From: Sphingobacterium faecium
GTDB lineage: Bacteria; Bacteroidota; Bacteroidia; Sphingobacteriales; Sphingobacteriaceae
Direction of reading: 5' to 3'
Assembly: GCF_003054045.1 (NCBI RefSeq)
Contig: NZ_QBKH01000003.1
Span: forward strand, 310,001-374,000
DNA length: 64,000 nucleotides
Shown: positions 8,411 to 17,033 of the stretch, piece after piece
How positions within the stretch are numbered: the first letter of the stretch is position 1
How the letters are laid out: each line of letters opens with the position of its first letter
The notes under the pieces: model-generated
Told to the model about the DNA's origin: nothing
The model's input: only the letters and a program-made list of their open reading frames with translations
Database searches by the model: none
Program-made: the position numbers and the translations under genes

Positions 8411-9535
8411 ATGATTGCCGAAATAGAAGACAAAGAAATTAAACAAATTTATCAAACATCAATTATTCAACAAACAGCCTATTGGTCTGAAGTGAAAAGA
8501 TTGCAAGGAGTAACGTCGAAAGCGTTTAATTTTAAAACCAAAATAGCCGATCTCTATGTAGATTCAGAAGACACCACTTATTTTATCGGAGATCTGTTGA
8601 TTTTGATTCAGACTTTAGATCAAGATCATAGTATTGCTTATGTTCCCTATGGACCAGAAGTGGAGCCATCAGTAGAAAATCAAGGCTATTTTTTAGAACA
8701 ATTATCTGAAAGCTTAAGATCTTGTTTACCCAAAAACTGTATCATGATCCGGTATGATTTATCTTGGGAGTCACATTGGGCAAAAGAAGATGACTGTTAT
8801 GATATTAATGGCAATTGGTTAGGAGTTCCAGACAAAAAAATTCAGGAAATCCGTTTTAATTTCAATACAACTAACTGGAATTTAAGAAAATCGAATACAG
8901 ATATTTTACCCTCAAATACCATTTTTATGGATTTGAAGAAAGATGATGATACCCTTTTAGCTGCTATGAAAACCAAGACACGCTATAATGTCAATCTATC
9001 CAAAAGAAAAGGAGTCAAAATTCGTTCACTTGGTCTCGATAGTTTGGCAATTTGGTATGATCTATATCGACAAACTGCTGCACGGAATCATTTCTTTCTG
9101 CACGATATCAGCTATTTCAGAGTAGTACTTTCTGCACGAGCTAATGATACGCTATCACCAGCAGATGTCTATTTATTAGTCGCAGAGATAGAAGATAAAC
9201 CGCTAGCGGCGATGTTTTTGGTCGTATCGGCGAATCGAGGAACGTATTTATACGGAGCTTCAGCTACAGAAAACAGAAATTATATGGCTACTTATGCTTT
9301 ACAATGGCGTGCCATGCAAATGGCTAAAGAAAAAGGCTGTACCGAATATGATTTCTTTGGAGTAGCACCCCAAGCAGATGCATCACACCCGCTATATGGA
9401 CTCTATCGGTTCAAAACAGGATTTGGTGGTCAAATTTTTCATCGTATGGGTTGTTGGGATTATCCCCTTGATAATGAAAAGTATAAGTATTATACTTCTA
9501 TGGAGTTTAAAAATCAAAGCTATCATCTAAGTTAA
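8411..9535 (+). CDS. FemAB-like aminoacyltransferase (GNAT fold)
   Basis: The 374-residue protein matches the FemA/FemX (lipid II-glycine glycyltransferase-like) superfamily, which contains two GNAT-like folds and uses aminoacyl-tRNA to build peptidoglycan cross-bridges. The recognisable C-terminal core runs from about residue 180 to 355, with MKTKTRYNVNLSKRKGV, ALQWRAMQMAKEKGCTEYDF and PLYGLYRFKTGFGG. Gram-negative Bacteroidota with direct cross-links also carry such genes, so a role in peptidoglycan branching is uncertain; another acyl transfer to the cell envelope is possible. The gene stands alone and ends in a strong terminator shared with the convergent gene. Confidence 0.78.
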   Translation: MIAEIEDKEIKQIYQTSIIQQTAYWSEVKRLQGVTSKAFNFKTKIADLYVDSEDTTYFIGDLLILIQTLDQDHSIAYVPYGPEVEPSVENQGYFLEQLSESLRSCLPKNCIMIRYDLSWESHWAKEDDCYDINGNWLGVPDKKIQEIRFNFNTTNWNLRKSNTDILPSNTIFMDLKKDDDTLLAAMKTKTRYNVNLSKRKGVKIRSLGLDSLAIWYDLYRQTAARNHFFLHDISYFRVVLSARANDTLSPADVYLLVAEIEDKPLAAMFLVVSANRGTYLYGASATENRNYMATYALQWRAMQMAKEKGCTEYDFFGVAPQADASHPLYGLYRFKTGFGGQIFHRMGCWDYPLDNEKYKYYTSMEFKNQSYHLS

Positions 9536-9576
9536 AAAAAGAGGGTACACCCATATGTCAGGTGACCCTCTTTTTT
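9535..9576. terminator. Bidirectional intrinsic terminator
   Basis: A perfect 12-bp outer stem (AAAAAAGAGGGT at 9535-9546, complement at 9565-9576) has A6 and T6 ends. It begins on the last base of the FemAB-like stop codon and lies between two convergent genes. Confidence 0.85.
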
Positions 9577-9639
9577 ATGATCATTAAAAAAGTATGAGAG
9601 GATTGATACTGTAACTGTAATTAGTTTAATGTGATGTAA

Positions 9640-11031
9640 TTAGGTTGCAACGTCTACATTCCATCCAGACAATATTCCCCCATAAAAATAGAAAGTAACG
9701 TGAAATTTTTTATTACTCCATTTATCGGAAACCAAATAACGTTCCGTTACATCATAAGATGCCACTTTTTTGAAACTTGATAATTTCACCGCAGGTAAAT
9801 TGCTGCTTGTTTCTGATCCAGATACCAGTTGCTGTATTTTAGCCGTAATTAAATTCATAATCCCTTCCTTTTTGAATGGATCACGTTCGACTCGGTTTTT
9901 ACCAACGATAGGCATTACGCCATTATTAGCTAGTTTTTTAGCCTTTGCTTGTGCAGTATAATTTTTAAATTTCTCTTTAATTTTAGGGTCACGGATACTA
10001 TTCACGGTAAATATGGCTATCCCTTGTGCTCCATGATTCAACGCCTCATCCATTTCTGTAAACATGACATCGCTATCACTCGCCATCAGTCCGCAGTATA
10101 AAGTGGTCATCTTATTTTTATCATGTACATTTTCGATCGTACAATCTCTTATGAAACTTGGATCTTCTGTATAGAAATTGCTGTATACCATGGGAAATAC
10201 CATATCCAATTTCCATTTTCCCCAATCTTGTCTTACCATTCGGGAAGCCATTTTTGGTGTTGGAAAGGGGGATGCGGCCATTACTTTACCACTAGCATGC
10301 ACCACATCTGCGATCATATTAGCTACATCTGTAATTTGATCACAGCGAAACTGTCTCCATTTGAGATCGCTAGCGGGATCTTTTTGTTCACGTGGATCAT
10401 AACCGAATTGATCTTTGAACTTTTGGATTGCTACCGGGTGATAACCATAATCCCAAGCGGCATATTCGCGATCTTGAACAATATGATATTTAGGCCAAAG
10501 TGTAGTAGGAAGTACAACATCGACGTAGCGGTTATAGTCGATAGAAATTCCATCCAACCCCTCTACATCACAATATGATTGAATTTTCTCTTTGATGTAA
10601 TTCTTGACTTCAGGAAGAACAGGAGATAAAAATTTATAATAACCTACATATGCGGTCGTATCAGCTAAACTTTTCCCATTTCGATTGACACTAAACCACT
10701 CTGGATGCTCCTTTAAAATCTGCTCCCGATCATGTTCCAGATTTAAAGTCCACAACCAAGCGACTACTTTAATCCCGTATTTATGCGCGATCGGAATGGC
10801 AACCCTATAATCATCAGGTGTAGGAGCATTGAGCATGACCCCATCGATACCCAGATACTGCATTTCACGACAGAGTGAATCAAAATTACTGGTAGGTCTA
10901 TAATCTAACCAAGTCCAAAACATGGGTTGATCTGTGTTATTTGCAGCAGCAGCTTGTTTGCTGGTCAAAAGAAATAATCCTAAGAAAAAAAGAACGAAAA
11001 TACGTAATTTAAGCGAATGATGGTGGTTCAT
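9640..11031 (-). CDS. Secreted glycoside hydrolase-like TIM-barrel protein (GHL10/DUF187 type)
   Basis: This is a 463-residue secreted protein. A signal peptide covers about residues 1-29 (hydrophobic core FVLFFLGLFLLT, then Ala-rich). The body (35-360) resembles the GHL10-like putative glycosidase barrel: FWTWLDYRPT, LGIDGVMLNAP, GIKVVAWLWTLN, GLDGISIDYNRY and MVFPMVYSNFY. The acidic residues in DGISIDYNRY sit where such enzymes hold substrate. A C-terminal extension of about 70 residues is unassigned. The substrate is unknown; carbohydrate processing in the periplasm or outside the cell is an inference from fold and signal peptide. It is a single gene; the DNA upstream holds the tandem repeat. 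Confidence 0.78.
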   Translation of the reverse strand: MNHHHSLKLRIFVLFFLGLFLLTSKQAAAANNTDQPMFWTWLDYRPTSNFDSLCREMQYLGIDGVMLNAPTPDDYRVAIPIAHKYGIKVVAWLWTLNLEHDREQILKEHPEWFSVNRNGKSLADTTAYVGYYKFLSPVLPEVKNYIKEKIQSYCDVEGLDGISIDYNRYVDVVLPTTLWPKYHIVQDREYAAWDYGYHPVAIQKFKDQFGYDPREQKDPASDLKWRQFRCDQITDVANMIADVVHASGKVMAASPFPTPKMASRMVRQDWGKWKLDMVFPMVYSNFYTEDPSFIRDCTIENVHDKNKMTTLYCGLMASDSDVMFTEMDEALNHGAQGIAIFTVNSIRDPKIKEKFKNYTAQAKAKKLANNGVMPIVGKNRVERDPFKKEGIMNLITAKIQQLVSGSETSSNLPAVKLSSFKKVASYDVTERYLVSDKWSNKKFHVTFYFYGGILSGWNVDVAT

Positions 11032-11790
11032 AATCTATACTTTATTAATACAAAGAAATCAGATAGTATTTAAATGGATAATATTTACGTGCAATATAAA
11101 TAATTTCAGTCGAAAGTCAGGTAAGCTATACCCTTTTAGCATATCTTAATCTTGAGTAATCTTATTTATGTGAGTAATCAGATTGAATGTCAATTCTTTT
11201 GTCATAAAAAACGCCTGAAGCGGGGAACTTCAGGCGTTTTAACTAACCAATTATTAACCTAAATTATGAATACTTATTAAACGCGCTGTGGCATATTATT
11301 GTTGCGTATGTATATTGATTTTAACAGATTTTAACGGTTGTTCCATCTTCGTCTTTATTTTGAATCAAAAATGATCAATGTCAATTCTTTTTTCATAAAA
11401 AACGCCTGAAGTGGGGAACCTCAGGCGTTTTTAACTAACCAATTATTAACCTAAATTATGAATACTTACTAAACGCTTTCTGATATCGTATTGTTGCATA
11501 TGTATATTGATTTTAACAGATTTTAACTATTTTTATCATGCATGCGAGTTATTTCGGTGGTAAAATGAATGAGTTAAAGTGTGTTTAAATCTTTTCATTC
11601 CAATGCATATCCTTAGATTGGCATTATCATTGAAGAAATGTCAAACTGAAAGTATAAGAATTTGCGAGATACTCTATTTTGTTTTATTATTTTCGAAATT
11701 TCATAGCATCCAGAAGCAAAATGTTCAATACATGATCGAGTATGATTGTTTTGCTATCATGGGCTGATAGATTAAATAATCAAAAAAGTA
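11032..11790. other. Intergenic region of 759 bp around the tandem repeat
   Basis: Apart from the tandem repeat, nothing coding is visible. The stretch 11528-11790 is AT-rich and serves as upstream DNA of the COG4389 gene. An open frame at 11579-11767 has no recognisable motif, and I do not support it as a gene. Confidence 0.5.
11186..11527. repeat. Tandem duplication of a unit of about 191 bp carrying hairpin copies 2 and 3
   Basis: Unit 1 begins AATGTCAATTCTTTT at 11186 and its recognisable end is at 11335. Unit 2 begins with the same bases at 11377 and ends at 11527. The offset is 191 bp, 192 after a one-base difference in the hairpin T run. Each unit holds a hairpin (stems 11208-11220 with 11228-11240, and 11399-11411 with 11419-11431), the conserved AT-rich tail, a four-codon frame (ATG AAT ACT TAY TAA, at 11266 and 11458) and a closing block containing TGTATATTGATTTTAACAGA. 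The hairpin loops are (C/T)GGGGAA. The units sit in a 759-bp gap with no other gene. Small RNA, terminator or attenuator are all possible. Confidence 0.75.
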
Positions 11791-13848
11791 ATGTTGCGAT
11801 CAAGCAATTTGAAGCCATTCCGCATGAGAGAAAAGTTAAGTACCAATCAACAAGTCAAGTACTTGTTCGAAAAATTCTATATTCAACTAAGTGATCCATC
11901 CTATATTGAATTGGATTTCTTGTCCTACTTAATTGCCATATTCAGACCAAAACGAAAATCATTATATTATCAAGTTGATATCCGTCCCTTATTGGATTAT
12001 TTAAAAGAATCTAACGAGCATAGAGATCTATTTGTTAAATATATGCATCGAGTTTTAGATCAGAAAGATTTTGACCAATTGATTACAGATACGGGTATTA
12101 TTAGTTATGCTGATTTTAGGTATGAGATTAAAAAAAGATTTACGGAAAAGTATTTGCCATCACAACCTCCAAAATCAACTTTACAATATGTACTCAATCA
12201 AATTTTTTATCATTCTAAGGATGCCGATTGGGTTGCAGCGATCCCTGCAAAACAGCAGCATGAATTATATGTGATCTGTCAATTCAACTCACTTTACGAA
12301 AGTGAGCATAATTTTGAAATTAAAGAAATTTTGTATGGATTAGAGGTACTGGTGCAGCGGATTACAGGAAGAGCTATGGAAACCGATGTGAGCAAGATGG
12401 TTCCCGAGTTTCAAAATTTTGATAGTCCATTTATTGCCATTATGCGGGAGTTCAATGAGTTGAACGATCGTTTCTTAGGTGACCATATGCAGTTTATGAC
12501 TTCCGATGATCTTGCCTATAAACAAATATTGGTGTTGCATAAGCAATGTGAAAATTATATTGATACCGCATTTTCCAATTCGCATCGCTTTGGTATCTCG
12601 ATCAAAGTCAATCAATCTTTATTGCGAATCAGGCAGCAATTGGAAAGAATCAAAACAATTTTATCTTTTTTGGTCATTAATGAGGCTCAAGAAAAGATGA
12701 CTAAAACAATAGCCTTTGCACAGACATTGATTGATTATAATTGTCGTAAGAGCAATATTCGGAAACTGGTGGGGCAAAGCACCCAATTGTTAGCTTATGA
12801 AATTACACATCATACTGCACAAACTGGAGAACATTATATTACCTCAAGTAAGAAAGAATATTGGCGTATGTTTCGTTCAGCTTGTGGAGGCGGGATCATC
12901 GTGGGCGTGATGTGTATAATTAAATTGTTCTTAGGAAAAGTTGACACTAGTGAATTTGGACACGCTTTACTTTACAGTATGAATTATGCCATAGGGTTTA
13001 CCGCTATTTATCTTTTTGGAGCAACATTAGCAACTAAACAACCTGCTATGACTGCATCAGCATTAGTTGCTGCTATACAAAATGGTGCATCAGGGCAGGA
13101 TCAAACTCGACATAAGTATTGGAATTTTGCCATTTTCTTTGCCCGATTGTTTCGATCACAATTTATCGCATTTGTCGGTAATGTCATCATGGCTTTTCCT
13201 GTCAGCTTACTATTGGTATGGGGTATTCAGGAAGTTTTCCACTTCAATCCGGCAGCAAATAAGTGGCTAAAATTGGTCAACGAATTGAATCCTACAGAAA
13301 CGCCAATGATATTGCATGCTTGCATTGCAGGAGTCTTTTTGTTTCTTTCAGGAATCATTGCCGGTAGTATATCCAATAGAGACAAACATAATTCGGTGTA
13401 TTATCGAATAGAGGAACAACCTGTATTAAAAAAAGTATTTGGTAAAGAAAAAACAGCGAAAGTTGCGCGTTTTTATGAAAAAAAATGGGCTGGAATAGTC
13501 TCTAATATTTGGTTTGGTGTTTTTATGGGGACAACAGCCTCAGTAGGTATGTTTTTAGGGTTAAATTTGGACATTAGGCACATCACCTTCGCAAGTGGAA
13601 ATTTAGCTCTGGGCTGGTTTGGTCATGATCGTTACCTCAGTACGGAAATGTGGATATGGGGTATTCTTGGTATAGGGATTATTGGTTTTTTTAATTTTCT
13701 AGTTAGTTTCTCACTATCACTGACACTCGCATTTCGATCTCGGAACCTGTCCTTTGGAGAATTGATTAAAATGGCAAAAGCGGTTTGGATTTATTTTAAA
13801 ATAAGTCCAAGATCATTCTTCTTCCCTCCCGAAGAGAAAAAAAAGTAA
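11791..13848 (+). CDS. COG4389 family membrane protein (often named site-specific recombinase)
   Basis: The 685-residue protein resembles the COG4389 family, which databases call 'site-specific recombinase' after a Neisseria gene. Residues 1-360 are soluble and largely helical. Six predicted membrane helices follow, near 367-383, 393-416, 450-475, 507-528, 565-588 and 615-645. Conserved stretches are TKQPAMTASALVAAIQ, FIAFVGNVIMAFP and SNIWFGVFMGTTASVG. There is no tyrosine or serine recombinase catalytic domain, so the name should not be taken literally. Function is unknown. An internal ATG at 11827 (MREKLSTNQQ) could be the true start, since the first 12 residues are not family-like. Confidence 0.8.
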   Translation: MLRSSNLKPFRMREKLSTNQQVKYLFEKFYIQLSDPSYIELDFLSYLIAIFRPKRKSLYYQVDIRPLLDYLKESNEHRDLFVKYMHRVLDQKDFDQLITDTGIISYADFRYEIKKRFTEKYLPSQPPKSTLQYVLNQIFYHSKDADWVAAIPAKQQHELYVICQFNSLYESEHNFEIKEILYGLEVLVQRITGRAMETDVSKMVPEFQNFDSPFIAIMREFNELNDRFLGDHMQFMTSDDLAYKQILVLHKQCENYIDTAFSNSHRFGISIKVNQSLLRIRQQLERIKTILSFLVINEAQEKMTKTIAFAQTLIDYNCRKSNIRKLVGQSTQLLAYEITHHTAQTGEHYITSSKKEYWRMFRSACGGGIIVGVMCIIKLFLGKVDTSEFGHALLYSMNYAIGFTAIYLFGATLATKQPAMTASALVAAIQNGASGQDQTRHKYWNFAIFFARLFRSQFIAFVGNVIMAFPVSLLLVWGIQEVFHFNPAANKWLKLVNELNPTETPMILHACIAGVFLFLSGIIAGSISNRDKHNSVYYRIEEQPVLKKVFGKEKTAKVARFYEKKWAGIVSNIWFGVFMGTTASVGMFLGLNLDIRHITFASGNLALGWFGHDRYLSTEMWIWGILGIGIIGFFNFLVSFSLSLTLAFRSRNLSFGELIKMAKAVWIYFKISPRSFFFPPEEKKK

Positions 13849-13883
13849 AGAATTCGCGAACATGAGAAGGAATAAAAAGTACA

Positions 13884-13908
13884 ATGCCCCAAAATTATTC
13901 TGGGGCAT
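13884..13908. terminator. Hairpin between convergent genes
   Basis: An 8-bp stem, ATGCCCCA with TGGGGCAT, has a 9-nt loop. On the minus strand it is followed by TTGTACTTTTTATT, so it could end the PLP-enzyme transcript. It also lies 36 bp after the COG4389 stop. Confidence 0.55.
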
Positions 13909-13941
13909 CTACTGATCTGTACAGTTATTTTTTATTTATAG

Positions 13942-15156
13942 TTACCCGAGAGCTTGCTCCAAATCTGAGATTAAATCATCAATTGATTCGAGCCCCACAC
14001 TAATGCGAATAAGACCATCGGTAATACCTGTTTTTAAACGAATCTCTCTAGGTATTCCGGCATGGGACATAGAAGCAGGGTGGGAGACTAATGTATCGAC
14101 AGTTCCGATTGAAACGGCACGTGTGCATATCTGAAGTTTGTTTACAAAATCAATAGCTTTGTCATACCCATCTTTAAGCTCTATGCTCATGACAGATCCG
14201 GCATGTCGCATCTGTTTTTTACTAATCTCATAATCCGGATGGGTGGGGAGTCCATTGTAATGTACCTGCGCTATCTGAGGATGCTGGTCTAGAAACATGG
14301 CTACATCCATGGCATTGCGGCAATGTTGTTCCATCCGTAAGGGTAAAGTTTTGATTCCCTGTAAAACAAGAAAAGCATCAAATGGGTTACTGTTGACACC
14401 TAATAATTTATGTGTCTGATGTACATACGTTTCCATAGCTGTTAGATCCCGTCCTACTAATACTCCACCTATGGCATTACCATGTCCATTCAAAAATTTT
14501 GTTGTGGAATGAAACACATAATCTACACCGTATTTAAAAGGTTGCTGGAGATAAGGAGTAGAAAAGGTATTATCAACAGAAATCAATTTGTTATATTTTT
14601 TTCCCAGTTCCACCACCAGTTTTATATCAATACACTGCATGGTTGGATTTGCGGGAGATTCAAAGTGAATCAGCTTAATTTCTGGTTTATCTTTTAAAAT
14701 CTTTTCCAATTCGTCCGCATCAGTCATATCCGAAAAAAAAGCTTTAATACCAAATTTAGGAAGCATTTTGGTGATGAACTCATGGGTTCCACCATATAAA
14801 GATGGGGTGGCCAATATCCCATCTCCAGCATTAAGGCAGGAGATAAATAGCGTTGACATGGCAGATTGTCCACTTGATGTTAATAAAGCACGGGCACGCA
14901 AAGGGCTTCCATCAGGGTTTAGGATATGCCAGGTTTCCAGGTCAGCTATAGCTTGAGCTGTCGCATCAGTCGTTGGATTGCCAAATCGAGAGTAAATATA
15001 TCCCGCATCTTCTCCAGAAAATCTGCGCATTCCTTGCTCCACGCTATCAAAGGTGAATGTAGAACTTGCATATATAGGTGCTAAATGGGCATGATGACCA
15101 TCCGTATGTTCCTGATGAATAGCCATTGTTCCAAAGTCAATATCATTTCTGGTCAT
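13942..15156 (-). CDS. Cys/Met metabolism PLP-dependent enzyme (methionine gamma-lyase / cystathionine gamma-lyase type)
   Basis: The 404-residue fold-type I PLP enzyme has the lysine that binds PLP, Lys220, in STTKFLNGHG. It also has Tyr121 (SLYGGTHEF), Asp195 (SVDNTFSTPY) and the family ending SVGLESIDDLISDLEQAL. Members cleave or form C-S bonds in methionine, cystathionine or homocysteine. The overall pattern resembles methionine gamma-lyase, but the Cys next to the active-site Tyr that is typical of that enzyme (Cys116 in Pseudomonas) is Gly123 here, as in cystathionine lyases and synthases. The exact reaction therefore stays open. It is a single gene, with no SAM-type riboswitch recognised in the 413 bp upstream. 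Confidence 0.85.
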   Translation of the reverse strand: MTRNDIDFGTMAIHQEHTDGHHAHLAPIYASSTFTFDSVEQGMRRFSGEDAGYIYSRFGNPTTDATAQAIADLETWHILNPDGSPLRARALLTSSGQSAMSTLFISCLNAGDGILATPSLYGGTHEFITKMLPKFGIKAFFSDMTDADELEKILKDKPEIKLIHFESPANPTMQCIDIKLVVELGKKYNKLISVDNTFSTPYLQQPFKYGVDYVFHSTTKFLNGHGNAIGGVLVGRDLTAMETYVHQTHKLLGVNSNPFDAFLVLQGIKTLPLRMEQHCRNAMDVAMFLDQHPQIAQVHYNGLPTHPDYEISKKQMRHAGSVMSIELKDGYDKAIDFVNKLQICTRAVSIGTVDTLVSHPASMSHAGIPREIRLKTGITDGLIRISVGLESIDDLISDLEQALG

Positions 15157-15569
15157 AGGAGTAGCTTAAAATTAAATGTTTATCCTTGTTGCACATGTTT
15201 GTCGGTCTGTAGGTGTAAGTTGTCAATCCTAAATTTAGGAATAAAAGATTAAAAAATGGATTGAAATAGGGGAGTTTTCCTTTATTTTTAAATAACCAAA
15301 GACCAAGTGTTCTGCGCTGATGTGATTTATTATTCGATCAAGGAAGCAGATTTTAAAATATATTAGAATTTATTACTCAGTTTTTATTCTAAAAATACCT
15401 GTAATTATAGCATTTATAAGAATCATCTACTTCCAATACTGTGTATCTACTGTATCATAACAGCTTCATAGTGCTCCATTAAAAACATGTAAAAGCATTT
15501 CATTGAGCGTTTGATTTGATATTGTTATGAGCTAAATACACGATATATGTTAATTAACGACATATACTA
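15157..15569. other. Intergenic region of 413 bp
   Basis: The spacer lies between the 5' end of the PLP-enzyme gene and the 3' end of the DUF763 gene, both on the minus strand. I see no coding frame, RNA gene, repeat or convincing terminator in it. Confidence 0.5.
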
Positions 15570-16784
15570 TTAAAACATCGATAATTGAATTCCGGAACGA
15601 TCTGAATTGGGCTTTTTTGCTTTTCCCATTACGGTTTGACCATTATACTTCCATGAATCTCTACGCTCTTGTTCCAATATTTCTTGTATGTCAAACTGTG
15701 GAGTGAAATTTGCCTCAGCCTGTAATACGATCTGATGTAATTTATTGATTGTTTTTAGTTTATCCAGATTTCCCAATTTTGATTTTTCTATTCCTTTTCT
15801 AAGTACCATAATACTATCATCATAAATCATTAAAGGTACAGGAAAAGGATGACCATCTTTACCACCATGAGCAAATGAAAACCGCGCAGGATCTTTAAAT
15901 CGGGATGGACCACCATGAATGACTTCACTCACTAACGCAAGAGATTGCATGGTGCGAGGACCGACTCCTTTGAGCAGTAATAATTCTTCAAAACTATTGG
16001 TCTGCAATTCGCGTGTCACATATAATAATGCCCCGAGTCTTTTTAAATCCACATCAGATGCGCGGATATCATGCCTTTTAGGCATCACAAGATGTGCAAA
16101 TTCTTGTATGATCCGAGCGGGATCATTTTTAGCAATAGCCAAAATTCCCTGTCTATTTGGTGTTGCTGCTGCTGCTGTTAGGTTTAATATCTGTCCCTGA
16201 GAGATGCCACTTATGCCCGTATGCGGTTCATCTATAAAAGATTTTAAATGCTGAGAATGCCAATGGTAACGTCTTGCTGTCCCATCATTTTCATGCATAC
16301 CCTGCTGTACAACAGTCCAATTGCCTTGGTCAGAAACAATGAAATTATGAAGATAAAGTTGGTATCCATCTTGGATAGCCGTATTATCCACTTTTGCAGT
16401 CAGTTTGCTCGCACGTACCAGTGCGTCCCCAGCAAGGCCTGTTTGGTCTGCTATCCTTAATAATTCTGCAGGTGTTTCTCTGGAAAACTTTCCTTTACCA
16501 CCGCATATATATAGCCCTAAAGACGCCGATTGTGGGTTAATAGCACGTTTTAAAGCCCCCATGACGGATGTGGTGATTCCAGACGAATGCCAATCCATAC
16601 CCAATACAGCACCAAAACTTTGAAACCAAAAAGGATCTGATAAGCGGCGCAATACCTCATCTTGACCATAGTCTGCTAAAATGGCCTCTACAATAGAAAG
16701 CCCCAAGGCTGACATACGTTCATAGAGCCAAGCTGGTACTTTCCCATAATGTAGCGGTAAATCAGCTGTTCCCGAACGTTTCAT
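15570..16784 (-). CDS. DUF763 domain protein
   Basis: This 404-residue protein spans the whole DUF763 family, starting with the diagnostic MKRSGTADLPLHYGKVPAWL and continuing with GLYICGGKGKFSRETP, DGYQLYLHNFIVSDQGNWTVVQQGM and RRYHWHS. Around residues 268-292 LLLLKGVGPRTMQSLALVSE resembles a helix-hairpin-helix, a motif that contacts DNA or RNA. The family occurs in archaea and scattered bacteria. Its function is not established; a nucleic-acid role is suggested by the hairpin motif only. The gene is monocistronic and divergent from the sensor kinase gene at 17034. Confidence 0.88.
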   Translation of the reverse strand: MKRSGTADLPLHYGKVPAWLYERMSALGLSIVEAILADYGQDEVLRRLSDPFWFQSFGAVLGMDWHSSGITTSVMGALKRAINPQSASLGLYICGGKGKFSRETPAELLRIADQTGLAGDALVRASKLTAKVDNTAIQDGYQLYLHNFIVSDQGNWTVVQQGMHENDGTARRYHWHSQHLKSFIDEPHTGISGISQGQILNLTAAAATPNRQGILAIAKNDPARIIQEFAHLVMPKRHDIRASDVDLKRLGALLYVTRELQTNSFEELLLLKGVGPRTMQSLALVSEVIHGGPSRFKDPARFSFAHGGKDGHPFPVPLMIYDDSIMVLRKGIEKSKLGNLDKLKTINKLHQIVLQAEANFTPQFDIQEILEQERRDSWKYNGQTVMGKAKKPNSDRSGIQLSMF

Positions 16785-17033
16785 ATTGTTTTACTAAATT
16801 TATTAGTGTAAAATTAGGCAATAAAATCTAGAGTTGATTTCAATCTATCAGATTTATTTTCTTGAAATGAAATGTATATTTTTTACATTTTAAATCTTTA
16901 TGACTGGAGTTGTTATTTTGGATTGATTTTTGATTTTAGATAAGGGACATCTACAAAAATTATTTTAGTACCAATTGTTTTTTGTTTACTATTCCGTATG
17001 AAATAATTATAATTAGCAAATTAAGTTGAAAAT

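Noticed and set aside
11186..11527. CRISPR array
   Set aside because: Only two units, 191 bp apart, imperfect, with a hairpin and no short regular spacers; no cas genes are present.
11579..11767. 62-codon open frame upstream of the COG4389 gene
   Set aside because: No recognisable motif and a composition as expected from AT-rich spacer DNA.
11791..13848. True site-specific recombinase of a mobile element
   Set aside because: The protein is a membrane protein without tyrosine or serine recombinase motifs, despite the usual family name.
15157..15569. SAM riboswitch upstream of the sulfur amino acid lyase gene
   Set aside because: No recognisable conserved core or terminator/antiterminator pair was found in the spacer.
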